From Embleya hyalina (GTDB taxonomy: Bacteria > Actinomycetota > Actinomycetes > Streptomycetales > Streptomycetaceae): a stretch of 64,000 nt of DNA. The stretch is taken from positions 1 to 64,000 of the forward strand of contig NZ_BIFH01000060.1 of NCBI RefSeq assembly GCF_003967355.1, given 5' to 3'. Below, one piece after another: positions 36,265-44,859 of this stretch; position 1 is the first letter of the stretch, and each line of letters opens with the position of its first letter. The notes beneath the pieces are model-generated. The model did not search any database, was not told where the DNA came from, and saw only the letters and a list, made by a program, of their open reading frames with translations. The translations under genes were made by a program, and so were the position numbers.

Positions 36265-38493
36265 TTACCGCGCCACGTGACCGAAGCGGTCGCCGGTGGC
36301 AGGGAGGCCGCCCGTGCCGGGCTGGTAGGTGGTGGTCTGGCCGATCGTGCCGCCCGCGGTCGCGTTGCCCATCGGCAGGACGTGGAGCGCACCGTAGTCG
36401 GACGGACCGTAGGGCATGCCGACGTACAGTCCGGTGCCGGTGAAGTGCATGTTGTGGCCCAGGTACTGGTTCGTTCCCGGGGTGCCGGGGATGCCGACCA
36501 TGCCCGCCTGGATCCAGTGGTCGGAGTCGCCGGGCGTGCCGAGGAGCGAGAAGGTCTGGATGGCGCCCGCGTCGGTGGCGGTGTTGATGTCCTCGCCGGG
36601 GATGCCGACGGCGATCCGCATGGTGGCCGCGGTGCTCTGTGCTCGCGGTGCGGTGTTCACGACGCCGACCTGGTCGCCGAAGTGGTCGCCGCGTTCGGCG
36701 GTACCGGCCACCGCGTCGTCGCCGGTGCCCTGCCAGAAGTTGTTGAGTTGGCTGAAGGCGCCCGTGGCGGTGATGCGGACGGCGACCACGCGGCCGGCCT
36801 CGGGTTGGTCGACATTGTTGACGCCCAGACTCTCGCCGGGAGAGCCGATGGCGAGTACCGACTCGGTGGCGGCCGCGGCACCGGCCGGGCGGTAGTCGGC
36901 CATGGACAGTGAGGCGCCGAACCTGTCGCCGGCCTCGGAGCCGCCGTCGATGATGTCGGAGTCCTGGTCGATGCCGTGCAGAGGGGTGGGGATGCCGTCG
37001 GTGTTCACCTTGTGGTCGAAGATCCACACGGCGCCGGCACCGGCCTGGTCCTTGATGGCCTCGTCGGGGGCGCCGATGGCGAGGTGGTTGCCGTCGGCGG
37101 CAACGCTTGTGCCGAAGCCGTCGTTGGCCTCGCTTCCGCCGGGGACGGTCGAACTGTCCTGGGTGATGGAGGTGTTGGTGGTGCCCCGCAGGTAGAAGAC
37201 CATCCCTGCCTTGGCCAGGTTGCCGGAGCTCTGGCCGGGAACGCCGATCAGCAGGTAAGGCTCGCCCGCGGCGGTTCGGCCGGCGGCGACCGAGTGGCCC
37301 ATGCGGTCCCCGGTCTGGGAGGCCGCCGCAGCGATGGCCCCGGAGCCGGTGCCCTGTTCCAGGTGCAGGGTTGCGGGTCCCGTCCCGATGCCGTTGCGCG
37401 CGCCGTAGAGCACGTCGACCGTGCCTGCGTCGGTAGCGCTGCCGAGGTCTTCGGCGGGGGTGCCGACGACGAGGTCGGTGCAGCCGTCCTCGTTGTGGTC
37501 GGCGGTGTCGAACACCTCGCCGAACCAGTCCTCCGGTTCGGCGTTGCCGGGAACCCAGCCGAGGTCCTGAGTGATCTCGGCGGTGCCCTTGCCGCCGCCG
37601 TAGACCACCCGAATCAGACCCGCCGCGGCCTTGCCGCCGACGGTCGCCTTGGGGTCGCCGATCGCGATGTCCTCGACGCCGTCGCAGTTGAAGTCGGCGA
37701 CAGGGACGGCGCTCACCTTCGAGTTCACCCAGGGGGCCAGGTCGTCGACGCGGGTGGCGATTCCGCCGGTGCGGGTTTCGGCCGGATCGGTGTTGTAGCA
37801 ACCGCCCTGGTAGGAGCGGCTGTTGAGGGCGACCAGCTGGTGGGTGCCGTTCGTCGTGCGGACCACGGGGCCGCCGGTGTCGCCCAGACATACGGCCGCA
37901 CCGTCCCTGCCGGTGTACGTGGCCGTGGTGGCGGTGGACGCGTTCACCGAGAGCGCACCGGTGTGCAACTGCAGCGGCGCCCACTCGGTGGCCGTCCGCC
38001 CGTATCCGGCGAACGTCAGTTCCTCGCCCGTGCCGGGCGTGGTGGAGGCCATGGCGATCGGGGTGACGTTGGCGACGGGTCGGGACAGGCGGCCCAGCAC
38101 CAGGTCGCGGTCGGTGCGCGGCACCAGTTCCACGATCTCGCGCACGGCGCCCTGACTCGTGGCCGGGTCGGGGCGGCCGATGGTCGCGGTCGTCCTCAGC
38201 TGCGGCTTGCCGGCCGGCACGGTGAGGCTCTGTGCGGGGTCGTCGACGAAACAACTGGCCGCGGTGAGTATCCATTCGCTGTCTATCAGGACTCCGGAGC
38301 AGCCGCGTGTGGCGCCACCGATGTCCAGGCGCGCGGTGTAGTCGTGAGTGCCTGAGGAGTCGGCGGGGCCGGTGACGGCGTGCGCGGGTACGGCGTTCAC
38401 CGCGAAGGTGCCCGCCAACATGCCTGCGGCCAACACGGCTCGGAGACCGTGTCCGCGGTGCCGGGCGAAGTCGGTGTGCCGGGTACGAGACAT
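36265..38493 (-). CDS. secreted trypsin-fold pseudoprotease with FG-GAP repeats
   Basis: The 742-residue protein starts at ATG 38493, nine bases after AGGAGG. After a signal peptide (LRAVLAAGMLAGTFAVNAVP) comes a trypsin-like domain (about 45-250): the active-site His motif reads WILTAASCF (Ser instead of His) and the Ser motif reads CLGDTGGPVV (Thr instead of Ser), while the Asp site RDLVLGRL remains. Catalysis by the normal triad is therefore unlikely. Residues about 265-735 hold at least seven FG-GAP/integrin-alpha repeats (DFNCDGVEDIAIGDPKA, GDRFGASLSMADYRPAG, GDHFGDQVGVV), forming a predicted beta-propeller for binding. It forms an operon with the 171-residue exported protein. Confidence 0.9.
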   Translation of the reverse strand: MSRTRHTDFARHRGHGLRAVLAAGMLAGTFAVNAVPAHAVTGPADSSGTHDYTARLDIGGATRGCSGVLIDSEWILTAASCFVDDPAQSLTVPAGKPQLRTTATIGRPDPATSQGAVREIVELVPRTDRDLVLGRLSRPVANVTPIAMASTTPGTGEELTFAGYGRTATEWAPLQLHTGALSVNASTATTATYTGRDGAAVCLGDTGGPVVRTTNGTHQLVALNSRSYQGGCYNTDPAETRTGGIATRVDDLAPWVNSKVSAVPVADFNCDGVEDIAIGDPKATVGGKAAAGLIRVVYGGGKGTAEITQDLGWVPGNAEPEDWFGEVFDTADHNEDGCTDLVVGTPAEDLGSATDAGTVDVLYGARNGIGTGPATLHLEQGTGSGAIAAAASQTGDRMGHSVAAGRTAAGEPYLLIGVPGQSSGNLAKAGMVFYLRGTTNTSITQDSSTVPGGSEANDGFGTSVAADGNHLAIGAPDEAIKDQAGAGAVWIFDHKVNTDGIPTPLHGIDQDSDIIDGGSEAGDRFGASLSMADYRPAGAAAATESVLAIGSPGESLGVNNVDQPEAGRVVAVRITATGAFSQLNNFWQGTGDDAVAGTAERGDHFGDQVGVVNTAPRAQSTAATMRIAVGIPGEDINTATDAGAIQTFSLLGTPGDSDHWIQAGMVGIPGTPGTNQYLGHNMHFTGTGLYVGMPYGPSDYGALHVLPMGNATAGGTIGQTTTYQPGTGGLPATGDRFGHVAR

Positions 38494-38507
38494 GGCGCGC
38501 GGCCTCC

Positions 38508-39023
38508 TCACTTGCTCGTGCGGATCTCGAGCAGGGCGAACTCACGGCTTTGTGGATCGGCGGATTCGCCCACCGGGGTCCAGGTGTCCTTGCCGACCTC
38601 GATGTCCTGGCGGGTGCTGTCCGCGGCGGTGAGGGTGACGTCGGCGGACTGCGCGGCGGCGCCCTTGACCGCGTACACCGAGGGGACCTCGAGGGTCAGC
38701 AGGCCGGAATCACCGATGACGCGGAAGCAGAACTGGCCCTTGCCACGGGCCCACACCTCCAGCTGCCCGGTCCCGGCGGCGCAGCCGGTCAGCAGGATGT
38801 GCCCGTCACCGCGCTTGAGGAGGATGCCTTTCTCCGTCTTGATCTTGTCCGCGCCCGGGTAGGCGAAGTTCTCCACGGCGTAGCCGGGTTGGTCGTCGGC
38901 GACCGCCCCGGTGGACGGCGCGGACGCGGCCGGGGCGGCGGTGGGGGTGGCGAGGGCGAAGAGCGCGGCGGCACCGGCAGCCGCGAGCGCACCGGTGGCG
39001 ACGATCCGCCGTAGAAATCTCAT
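38508..39023 (-). CDS. secreted protein, unknown function
   Basis: The 171-residue protein begins MRFLRRIVATGALAAAGAAA, a signal peptide ending near TPTAAPAASA. The mature part is a compact beta domain: YAVENFAYPGADKIKTEKGI, DGHILLTGCAAGTGQLEVWA, GQFCFRVIGDSGLLTLEVP, VKGAAAQSADVTLTAAD, REFALLEIRTSK. Two Cys may pair. Its stop lies 14 bases before the ATG of the trypsin-fold gene, so the two are co-transcribed and may act together outside the cell. An arrangement with a pseudoprotease suggests a regulatory or binding role; this is inference. Confidence 0.82.
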   Translation of the reverse strand: MRFLRRIVATGALAAAGAAALFALATPTAAPAASAPSTGAVADDQPGYAVENFAYPGADKIKTEKGILLKRGDGHILLTGCAAGTGQLEVWARGKGQFCFRVIGDSGLLTLEVPSVYAVKGAAAQSADVTLTAADSTRQDIEVGKDTWTPVGESADPQSREFALLEIRTSK

Positions 39024-39170
39024 GGAGAGGTCCTTGGGTGTAGAGAGAGTGAACACCAACCGCCGGGAGCGGGGAGTGCCGAGCCCGCCGGCCCCTGGTG
39101 GCATGCGGGATTCGCGTGCGGGAGGCGGGGAAAGAGGCGGTTGCGCTCCCGTGGGAACGCAACCATCCAG

Positions 39171-39250
39171 GCTTCGGGCCTCAGGCCTCGGGCCTCGGGC
39201 CTCAGGCCTCGGGCTTCGGGCTTCGGGCTTCGGGCTTCGGGCTTCGGGCT
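39171..39250. repeat. tandem 7-nt repeat, 11 units
   Basis: Eleven consecutive heptamers of the types GCTTCGG, GCCTCGG and GCCTCAG run from 39171 to 39247, with a partial twelfth. The array sits two bases beyond the stop codon of the ALF-repeat gene (minus strand). The last five units (39213-39247) are identical, which indicates recent slippage. Since 7 is not a multiple of 3, a change in copy number would change any reading frame crossing it. Confidence 0.9.
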
Positions 39251-39252
39251 GT

Positions 39253-42200
39253 TCAGGCCGCCAGGACGTAGTCCAACTGCTTCTTGGCGAACTTGAAGGG
39301 CCTGTATCCCCCGCGTGTGACGGTCGTCAGGGCGAAGCCGCCGAGTGCCCTGCCGAATGCCGAGCTGCGGAAGCCGTATTCCAACCCGGTGAGCCCGGCC
39401 CTCACGCCGCTGGCCCCCATCGCGATATTGGAGGCGACCGCCGCCACGGTCCCGGAGACGGGTGCGGTGGGTGGTGCCACGACGGCGACCACGCAGGCTC
39501 CGGCGGCGACGACCCCCGCCCCCGTCTCCACCCAGCCGGCCACCTTGATCCAGGTGTCCATGTCCTCCCACCAGTGGTCCTGCTGCCTGACCCGGTCGTT
39601 GTCAGGCGTGTCGGAGGGATTGACGTTGTTGTCCCGGTCCTGCTGGGCCTTGCGCTGCGCTTCCAGCGCCCGCCTGCGTTGTTCGTCCTCCCGGGCCTGC
39701 AGCCCGATACGGTGGGCGTCCCGGGCGGCGGCCTCCGCCTCAGCGGCACTCTTGCCCGCGCGGAGCTGATCCTGGCGGGCCCGCTCGGCCGAGGCGCGGG
39801 CCCGGCGCGCGGAGTTGTCGGCATTCTCGGCGGCTTGCAGAGCACGGTTCGCGGCGTAGTTCGCGGTGCGCGCCGCGGCACGGGCGATCGTGGCGGCGGA
39901 TCTGGCCTTCTCGGCCGAGGCCTTGGCCTCTGCGGCAGCCTTGTCCGCGATGTCGGCGTTGTTGCGGGCCTCGGCGGCGGAGTCGGCGGCGTTGCGGGCG
40001 GATGCCTGAGCGGCGGCGGCCCACCTCGCGGCCTCGGCCGCGGCCTTGCGTGCCTCGGCGGCCACCTTGGAGGCCAGGGCGGCGTCCTGCTGTGCCTCGT
40101 GAGCGATGCGGGCGGCTGCCGCGATCGCCCCCTTCACGGCCGCGACATGGGCGTCGGTGTCGAGGTCCAGTTGCGCGGCGAGGTAGCGGACCTTCTCCAG
40201 GAACTGCCGGCGCATCCAGGACGGGCCCTCCATGGCGATCTCGCCCAACACCCGCATGTACACCCCGGCGCCGTTGAGCAGGGCGGCGATCTTGACCCGA
40301 TCGTCCTCCATGAGCAACTCGGGGAACTCGACGTCGAGGAAGTGTTGCAGCGCCTCCGGGGTGTTCTTGTTCAGCGCGTCCTCCGCGCCCTTGCGCACGG
40401 CGGGCCCGGGGTCGTCATTGATGATCTTCAAGATGGCGCGTCGATTGTCCTCCTGCGACGCCTTGACACGTCCCGAGGTGTTGAAGTCCCCCACGGCCGT
40501 CGAGGTGTCGTCGGTCAACGCCCGCGCGGCCGCCTCGGCGACGGCGGGGCTGCCGACCTGCGCCAGGTAGAGGGCGGTCTCACGGTCGTCCTGGGCCTGT
40601 GCCAGGGCCCGGTCGAGATCGATCCAGCCGAGGATGGCATCGTCCGTACCCGCCAGGGCGAACTGCGCGGCCTCCCGAGTCCAGGTTCCGCTCGCCTGCA
40701 ACAGCCCCACGGCCGCCTTGCGACCCGCGACGGCGGCCGGCGCCAGGTCACCCTCCTTCAACGCCTGCTCGGCTTGGCCGAGGAGGTCCAGGATCTCCTG
40801 GTTGATCTGTTGGACCTGGTTGAGCCTGCCCGCGTGGGCCGTCAGCGTCTCCTTCTCGACGCGGGCGAGTTCCCGGGCCTCGGCGATGCCCTCCTGGCGC
40901 TCCATCTCCAATTGGGCCGCCTCGGCCTCACGGGCCTTGGCCTCCACCTCGACGGCGTCCGCGACGGCCTTGGTGGCGGTGTCGGCCGCCTTGATCGCCT
41001 CGGCCGCGTGTGCGGTGGACTTGTTGGCGAAGTCCCGGGCCTGGCCGGCGTACTTCACCGCCTCCTCGGCCGCGTCCGCGGCCTTGTCGGCGTGCACGGC
41101 GGCCGAGTTGGCGGCGCTACGCGCGGACTGCGCCGCACCGGCGGCGGCCTCCGACAGCGCGTCGGCCCTCGATGCGGCCGCGCCGGCCTGGCGTGCCGCG
41201 GAGGAGGCGATGTCCGCCTGACGGCGCGCCTGTTCGGCCGCACGGCGAGCCTCGCCCGAAGCGGCGCCGGCCTCGGCGGCGGCAGCAGCCGAGGCATCCG
41301 CCGCACCGGCGGCCCCGGCGGCGGCAGCGGCAGCCTGCTTGCCTGCGGCCTTGGCCCGTCCGACCTCTCGAAGGACCTTGTCCAGCCCCGCCACCATCTC
41401 GCGGGCCCTGGCCGCGGCGTTGCGCGCGGCGACCGCCGCGTTCTTCGCCGTCTCCGCCGTGTTGGCGTCCTTCGAAGCGTCGATCGCCGCCTTGTACGCC
41501 CGCGACGCCGCGGAAGCCGCCGCCGACGCGGCATGCTGGGCGGCCGTGGCCGCCCGTGACGCCAGCCGCGACGCCTCCGTCGCCACCTGGGACGCGCGCA
41601 CCGCGGTCCGCGCCGCGTCCGCCGCGCCCTGTGCCGACGAGATCGCGCGCCGGGCCGCGGCCGCCGACTTGCGCACGTCCTGCTGGGCCGCCCTGGCCTC
41701 CTCCGCGGCCTTCTCGGCGGCCTCCTTGGCCTTGCCGGCCGCGGTGATCGCCTGCTCGGAAGCGGTGACGGCCATGTCCGTCTGGGACTGGGCGGTGCGT
41801 CCCGCCCGGGCCACGACCGCGACCAACTCCTCGATCCTGGACGCCTCCTGGTCCCGGGCGTGGGCGATGTTCCGGCCCACCTCCAGGAACCACTCGACAT
41901 CGTCATCACTGCCGCCGAGCGCGCGCGAGGCGTACTTGCGCGCCTCGGGTCCGGCCGTGGCCATGTACTTGGTGACCTCGACGCGCATGTCCTCGGCGCG
42001 GGCCGAGAACTGGCCCTCGGTCAGGAACGTGTGCAGTGTGGCGGGTGTGCCGTCGTTCAACGCCGCCTGCGCGGACCGGGTCAGGGCCTGACCGCCCTCG
42101 TTCATGACCGTGGCGGCGGCCACCCGGTAGTCCTCCAGCACGGACGCCCTGAAGCCGTTCGCGACGAACGCCGCGATCGCCGTGTCACCGGCGTTCAAGG

Positions 42201-42561
42201 CCGCGACCGCGTCGCGCTGCATGCCCTTTCCGGCCCCGGCCAGGAACGCCATGATCGCGACCCGGTCGTCCTCCGCCCCCACCTTCGGCAGCGTCTCGGA
42301 CAGGAACAGCGCGACCTCGGTATCGCTGCCGGCCAGCGCGTGACCGGCCGCCGCTTTCGTCGCCCTGCCCCCCGTCATCCACGCCTCGACCACCTTGGCC
42401 CGCTCGGTGTCGGGCAGACCGAGACCGTCCCCTGTCTCCACATCGCCGCCCTCGGCGGCCCGGGCCCGGGAGAGACCCGTCATCGGCAGCGCCGCCGCCG
42501 CCATGCCAGTCGCCACGGCGGCTATCACTCGGCGCCGGCTCCAGAACGTCGTAGGCTCCAT
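39253..42561 (-). CDS. Tat-exported ALF-repeat, coiled-coil giant protein
   Basis: The 1102-residue protein starts at ATG 42561; earlier in-frame starts precede non-coding sequence. The N-terminus WSRRRVIAAVATGMAAAALP is a twin-arginine-type signal. Residues about 40-220 contain four or five ALF repeats (AAGHALAGSDTEVALFLSE, AVAALNAGDTAIAAFV, AQAALNDGTPATLHTFL). Two long Ala-rich coiled-coil stretches (about 225-570 and 795-930) flank a second ALF block (about 600-770). The C-terminus has WWEDMDTWIKVAGWVETGAG, a hydrophobic helix pair and a basic end. The layout is that of polymorphic-toxin stalks, but no toxin domain follows, so the tip may be lost or short. Confidence 0.88.
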   Translation of the reverse strand: MEPTTFWSRRRVIAAVATGMAAAALPMTGLSRARAAEGGDVETGDGLGLPDTERAKVVEAWMTGGRATKAAAGHALAGSDTEVALFLSETLPKVGAEDDRVAIMAFLAGAGKGMQRDAVAALNAGDTAIAAFVANGFRASVLEDYRVAAATVMNEGGQALTRSAQAALNDGTPATLHTFLTEGQFSARAEDMRVEVTKYMATAGPEARKYASRALGGSDDDVEWFLEVGRNIAHARDQEASRIEELVAVVARAGRTAQSQTDMAVTASEQAITAAGKAKEAAEKAAEEARAAQQDVRKSAAAARRAISSAQGAADAARTAVRASQVATEASRLASRAATAAQHAASAAASAASRAYKAAIDASKDANTAETAKNAAVAARNAAARAREMVAGLDKVLREVGRAKAAGKQAAAAAAGAAGAADASAAAAAEAGAASGEARRAAEQARRQADIASSAARQAGAAASRADALSEAAAGAAQSARSAANSAAVHADKAADAAEEAVKYAGQARDFANKSTAHAAEAIKAADTATKAVADAVEVEAKAREAEAAQLEMERQEGIAEARELARVEKETLTAHAGRLNQVQQINQEILDLLGQAEQALKEGDLAPAAVAGRKAAVGLLQASGTWTREAAQFALAGTDDAILGWIDLDRALAQAQDDRETALYLAQVGSPAVAEAAARALTDDTSTAVGDFNTSGRVKASQEDNRRAILKIINDDPGPAVRKGAEDALNKNTPEALQHFLDVEFPELLMEDDRVKIAALLNGAGVYMRVLGEIAMEGPSWMRRQFLEKVRYLAAQLDLDTDAHVAAVKGAIAAAARIAHEAQQDAALASKVAAEARKAAAEAARWAAAAQASARNAADSAAEARNNADIADKAAAEAKASAEKARSAATIARAAARTANYAANRALQAAENADNSARRARASAERARQDQLRAGKSAAEAEAAARDAHRIGLQAREDEQRRRALEAQRKAQQDRDNNVNPSDTPDNDRVRQQDHWWEDMDTWIKVAGWVETGAGVVAAGACVVAVVAPPTAPVSGTVAAVASNIAMGASGVRAGLTGLEYGFRSSAFGRALGGFALTTVTRGGYRPFKFAKKQLDYVLAA

Positions 42562-43150
42562 GAAATACCTCTCTGCCGGCCTGGGAACGAAGAAGAAACA
42601 GCCGGGAAAGCCGCCTCCACAAGGGAGCACGACTTTCCCTGGAGCAAAATCTCGAACGTCGGCGCACGTCGCACAGAACGAGAACCGTCCGGCCCGAGAC
42701 GGGGCAACGTCGACAACTGCCCCCGGCCGGAGCCGGACCGTCGTGTGCGGGCTACTCGAGCAAACGCAAGCAAGGGCCACACGCGGCGGTGAGTCCTGCC
42801 TGCTTCCGGCGCCGCCTTGGTGCCCCAACCACGGTCGGCGCCACCGGCGCCGCATGTGTGCCCTTTCCATGCGCCGCGGCACCTGTTCCTGTCCGCACTT
42901 GCCCACCGCCGCGGCCCCCTCGGCGAGGATCCGCACAGGAGCGCCCCGGCCGTGCCGGGCGTACCGTCTCACCTGCGCCCTGATCAGATGGCTCATCCGT
43001 GCCCCCCGTGGCAATGCGGCGTGCGCGTGTGCTCCTGCGTGACGCGTGTCGATTCTTGCCGTCGACGAGGAAGCCCGCATTGGCACACAGCGACCATGTC
43101 TTGGCACTGGGCGCACAGCCGTCCCGCGACTTCCGGGCCTGGATCATTGA
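42562..43150. other. gene-free stretch upstream of the ALF-repeat gene
   Basis: The first 60 bases are AT-richer (runs of A near 42590) and may hold the promoter and leader of the ALF-repeat gene. Beyond that no gene is supported. Confidence 0.4.
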
Positions 43151-43282
43151 TTCGACCGGCCCCGAGACCGCTGGGCCTCCGACCCGGATCGGCTGGTGCC
43201 GCACCTGACCTGCGCGGGTCTGCCGCTCCCCGACGGGACGCAACCCAATCCGGGCATCGACGAATTCGCCCGCATCCCGTAG
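43151..43282 (+). pseudogene. DUF6461 C-terminal fragment
   Basis: From 43151 the plus strand reads FDRPRDRWASDPDRLVPHLT followed by CAGLPLPDGTQPNPGID and a TAG at 43280-43282. The DUF6461 protein at 4615-5223 has FDRPRDRWGSDPDRLVPHLT at the corresponding place, and the DNA is similar too. An in-frame TGA lies immediately before the fragment and the rest of the gene is absent. It is debris of a former copy. Confidence 0.72.
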
Positions 43283-44404
43283 CCGGGCCCGTGGAGGAGT
43301 GATCGCCTTTCCGGCCGTCTCCCGAGGTCGCGCCCCGCCCCATGCCGTCCGATGGCCTTCCGCGCAGCGCGGGCGTTGCCACGGTGTCGGTGCATGGAGT
43401 TGCCCCCGTCCACCCGCGACCGGCCCATTGGGCGACTTCGAACCGCACCGGGCAGTGACATGGAGTCCTTCTGCACCGACTCCGCGCCGATCCCAGCCGC
43501 CGTCCGGGTCACCGACCCGACACTTCCCGTCGCCAACTGACGCCAGACGGTGGCGACTTCATCATGGGGATCTCGAACTACGCACCACACGCGCCCGATC
43601 GGCGACCGCTCACCTCCCCCGGATCAGCGCTTGCGCTTCCTGAGGTAGTGCGGGATCAGAAAAACGCGATAAGCACCTATACCGCCACGAACGCGTACGG
43701 GAACCAATTCGGCCCGTCCGGACGACCACCCGTCAACAAGCCACCCTGAGCGGCGAATATCGCTCCATCCAAACCCATGATCAACGGCCTCCTTCCCGAA
43801 GTCTCCCGCCGGACCGACACGCGAACGGCCCGGCAGGGTGGCCCCATTGGCCCGAACGGCGCCTACCCGGCTCTCGCCGAAACGCGCCCCCGCGCAGCGC
43901 ACCGACTCCCGGAGCGTGGCTTGTGGCATCGGCAAGCGTTCCGGCCGATCCCACCCTCTGTGCGGCAGAGGTGAGCGAGACGCACGGATGGGCGCACGGG
44001 GACTGAGAGTCGCACCTCGGTTCTCGGCGGTGGCGCCGGCGGCGAACTTCATGGGATGACGAGCCAGTTCGCCGGGTTCAGGATGGGTCGAAGGTGTAGG
44101 CCTGCGACGTGTCGAAGGCGCGATCGGCAGTCGACTCGCCGACAGAGAGCGGTTGTTGGTACTGCACGATGGAGGAAACGCCGCGTCGATGCCCGTCATG
44201 GTGGTGTCGGGGAAGTCGCGTCCGAGGTCCCGAATCTGCCACAGGGCTTCGTTCGCGGGTTCGCCGATGGCATGTACGAACGGCACGAGGCCGTGTCTAC
44301 TGCGGCGTTCGACGAATGCCGTGGACGAGCGCCGAGCCGACGACTACGCCCTGGAGCGGGCGTGGACGCTGATGTCGCGCAGGTCGAGCTCGCCGGCGCA
44401 GCGG
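43283..44404. other. gene-poor decayed stretch
   Basis: No complete gene is supported. A minus-strand frame ending at 43624 (VDHGFGWSDIRRSGWLVDGW to a Lys/Arg-rich end) could be a gene end, but it lacks a plausible start. The stretch lies between two pseudogene fragments and reads as decayed sequence. Confidence 0.35.
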
Positions 44405-44680
44405 TCGATCAGGCGGACAGCGCCGGGGCGCCCCGAAAGCCGGCCGTGGAGGCGATGCCGACGATGGATCCGCCACCAGCCTCGGTCGTCATGCCGATCG
44501 GCCGCACACTGTGCGCCGGTTCGTTGAGACCGCCGAACCGGGACACGGCGGTCTTGAGGCCCTTCTGCCGGTCGGCTTCGGAGGTCACGCCGAGCTGGAC
44601 GTAGCGGGCGTCGTCGCCGAGCGTCCAGCCCTGTTCGTCAAGCAGGTCGCCGAGGGCGACGAAGTGGCGGACATGGGATC
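44405..44680 (-). pseudogene. SDR-family dehydrogenase remnant
   Basis: The minus strand reads VALGDLLDEQGWTLGDDARY, VQLGVTSEADRQKGLKTAVS and RFGGLN, then skips directly to GGGSIVGIASTAGFRGAPAL. These are the SDR segments around the adenine-binding Asp, the FGGLD strand and the catalytic-Ser strand, with the expected NNAG-containing stretch of about 50 residues deleted. A later frame gives LIDRCAGELDLRDIS. The TGxxxGxG cofactor motif and the YxxxK motif are missing, so it is non-functional. Confidence 0.6.
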
Positions 44681-44859
44681 GCCGTGGAAGTCGTCGCCGA
44701 CCTCGCGCCGCCGCCGATCGCCGGTCGACGCCTCGAAACGTGCGGCCGGGTTGCTCGACGCGGGCACCGGCGGAGGCGTCGACTGCGACGTGGGCGCGCC
44801 CCGCTGCGACTCCTGCCGACCCGACCCGACCCGGCGCGGCGCGGGCGGCGCCCTGGCGG

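Noticed and set aside
39171-39250. CRISPR array
   Set aside because: Units are only 7 nt long without spacers; it is a simple tandem repeat.
38911-41559. Plus-strand frame of 882 codons
   Set aside because: It is antisense to the ALF-repeat gene; its Leu/Gly/Arg repeats mirror the Ala-rich coding strand.
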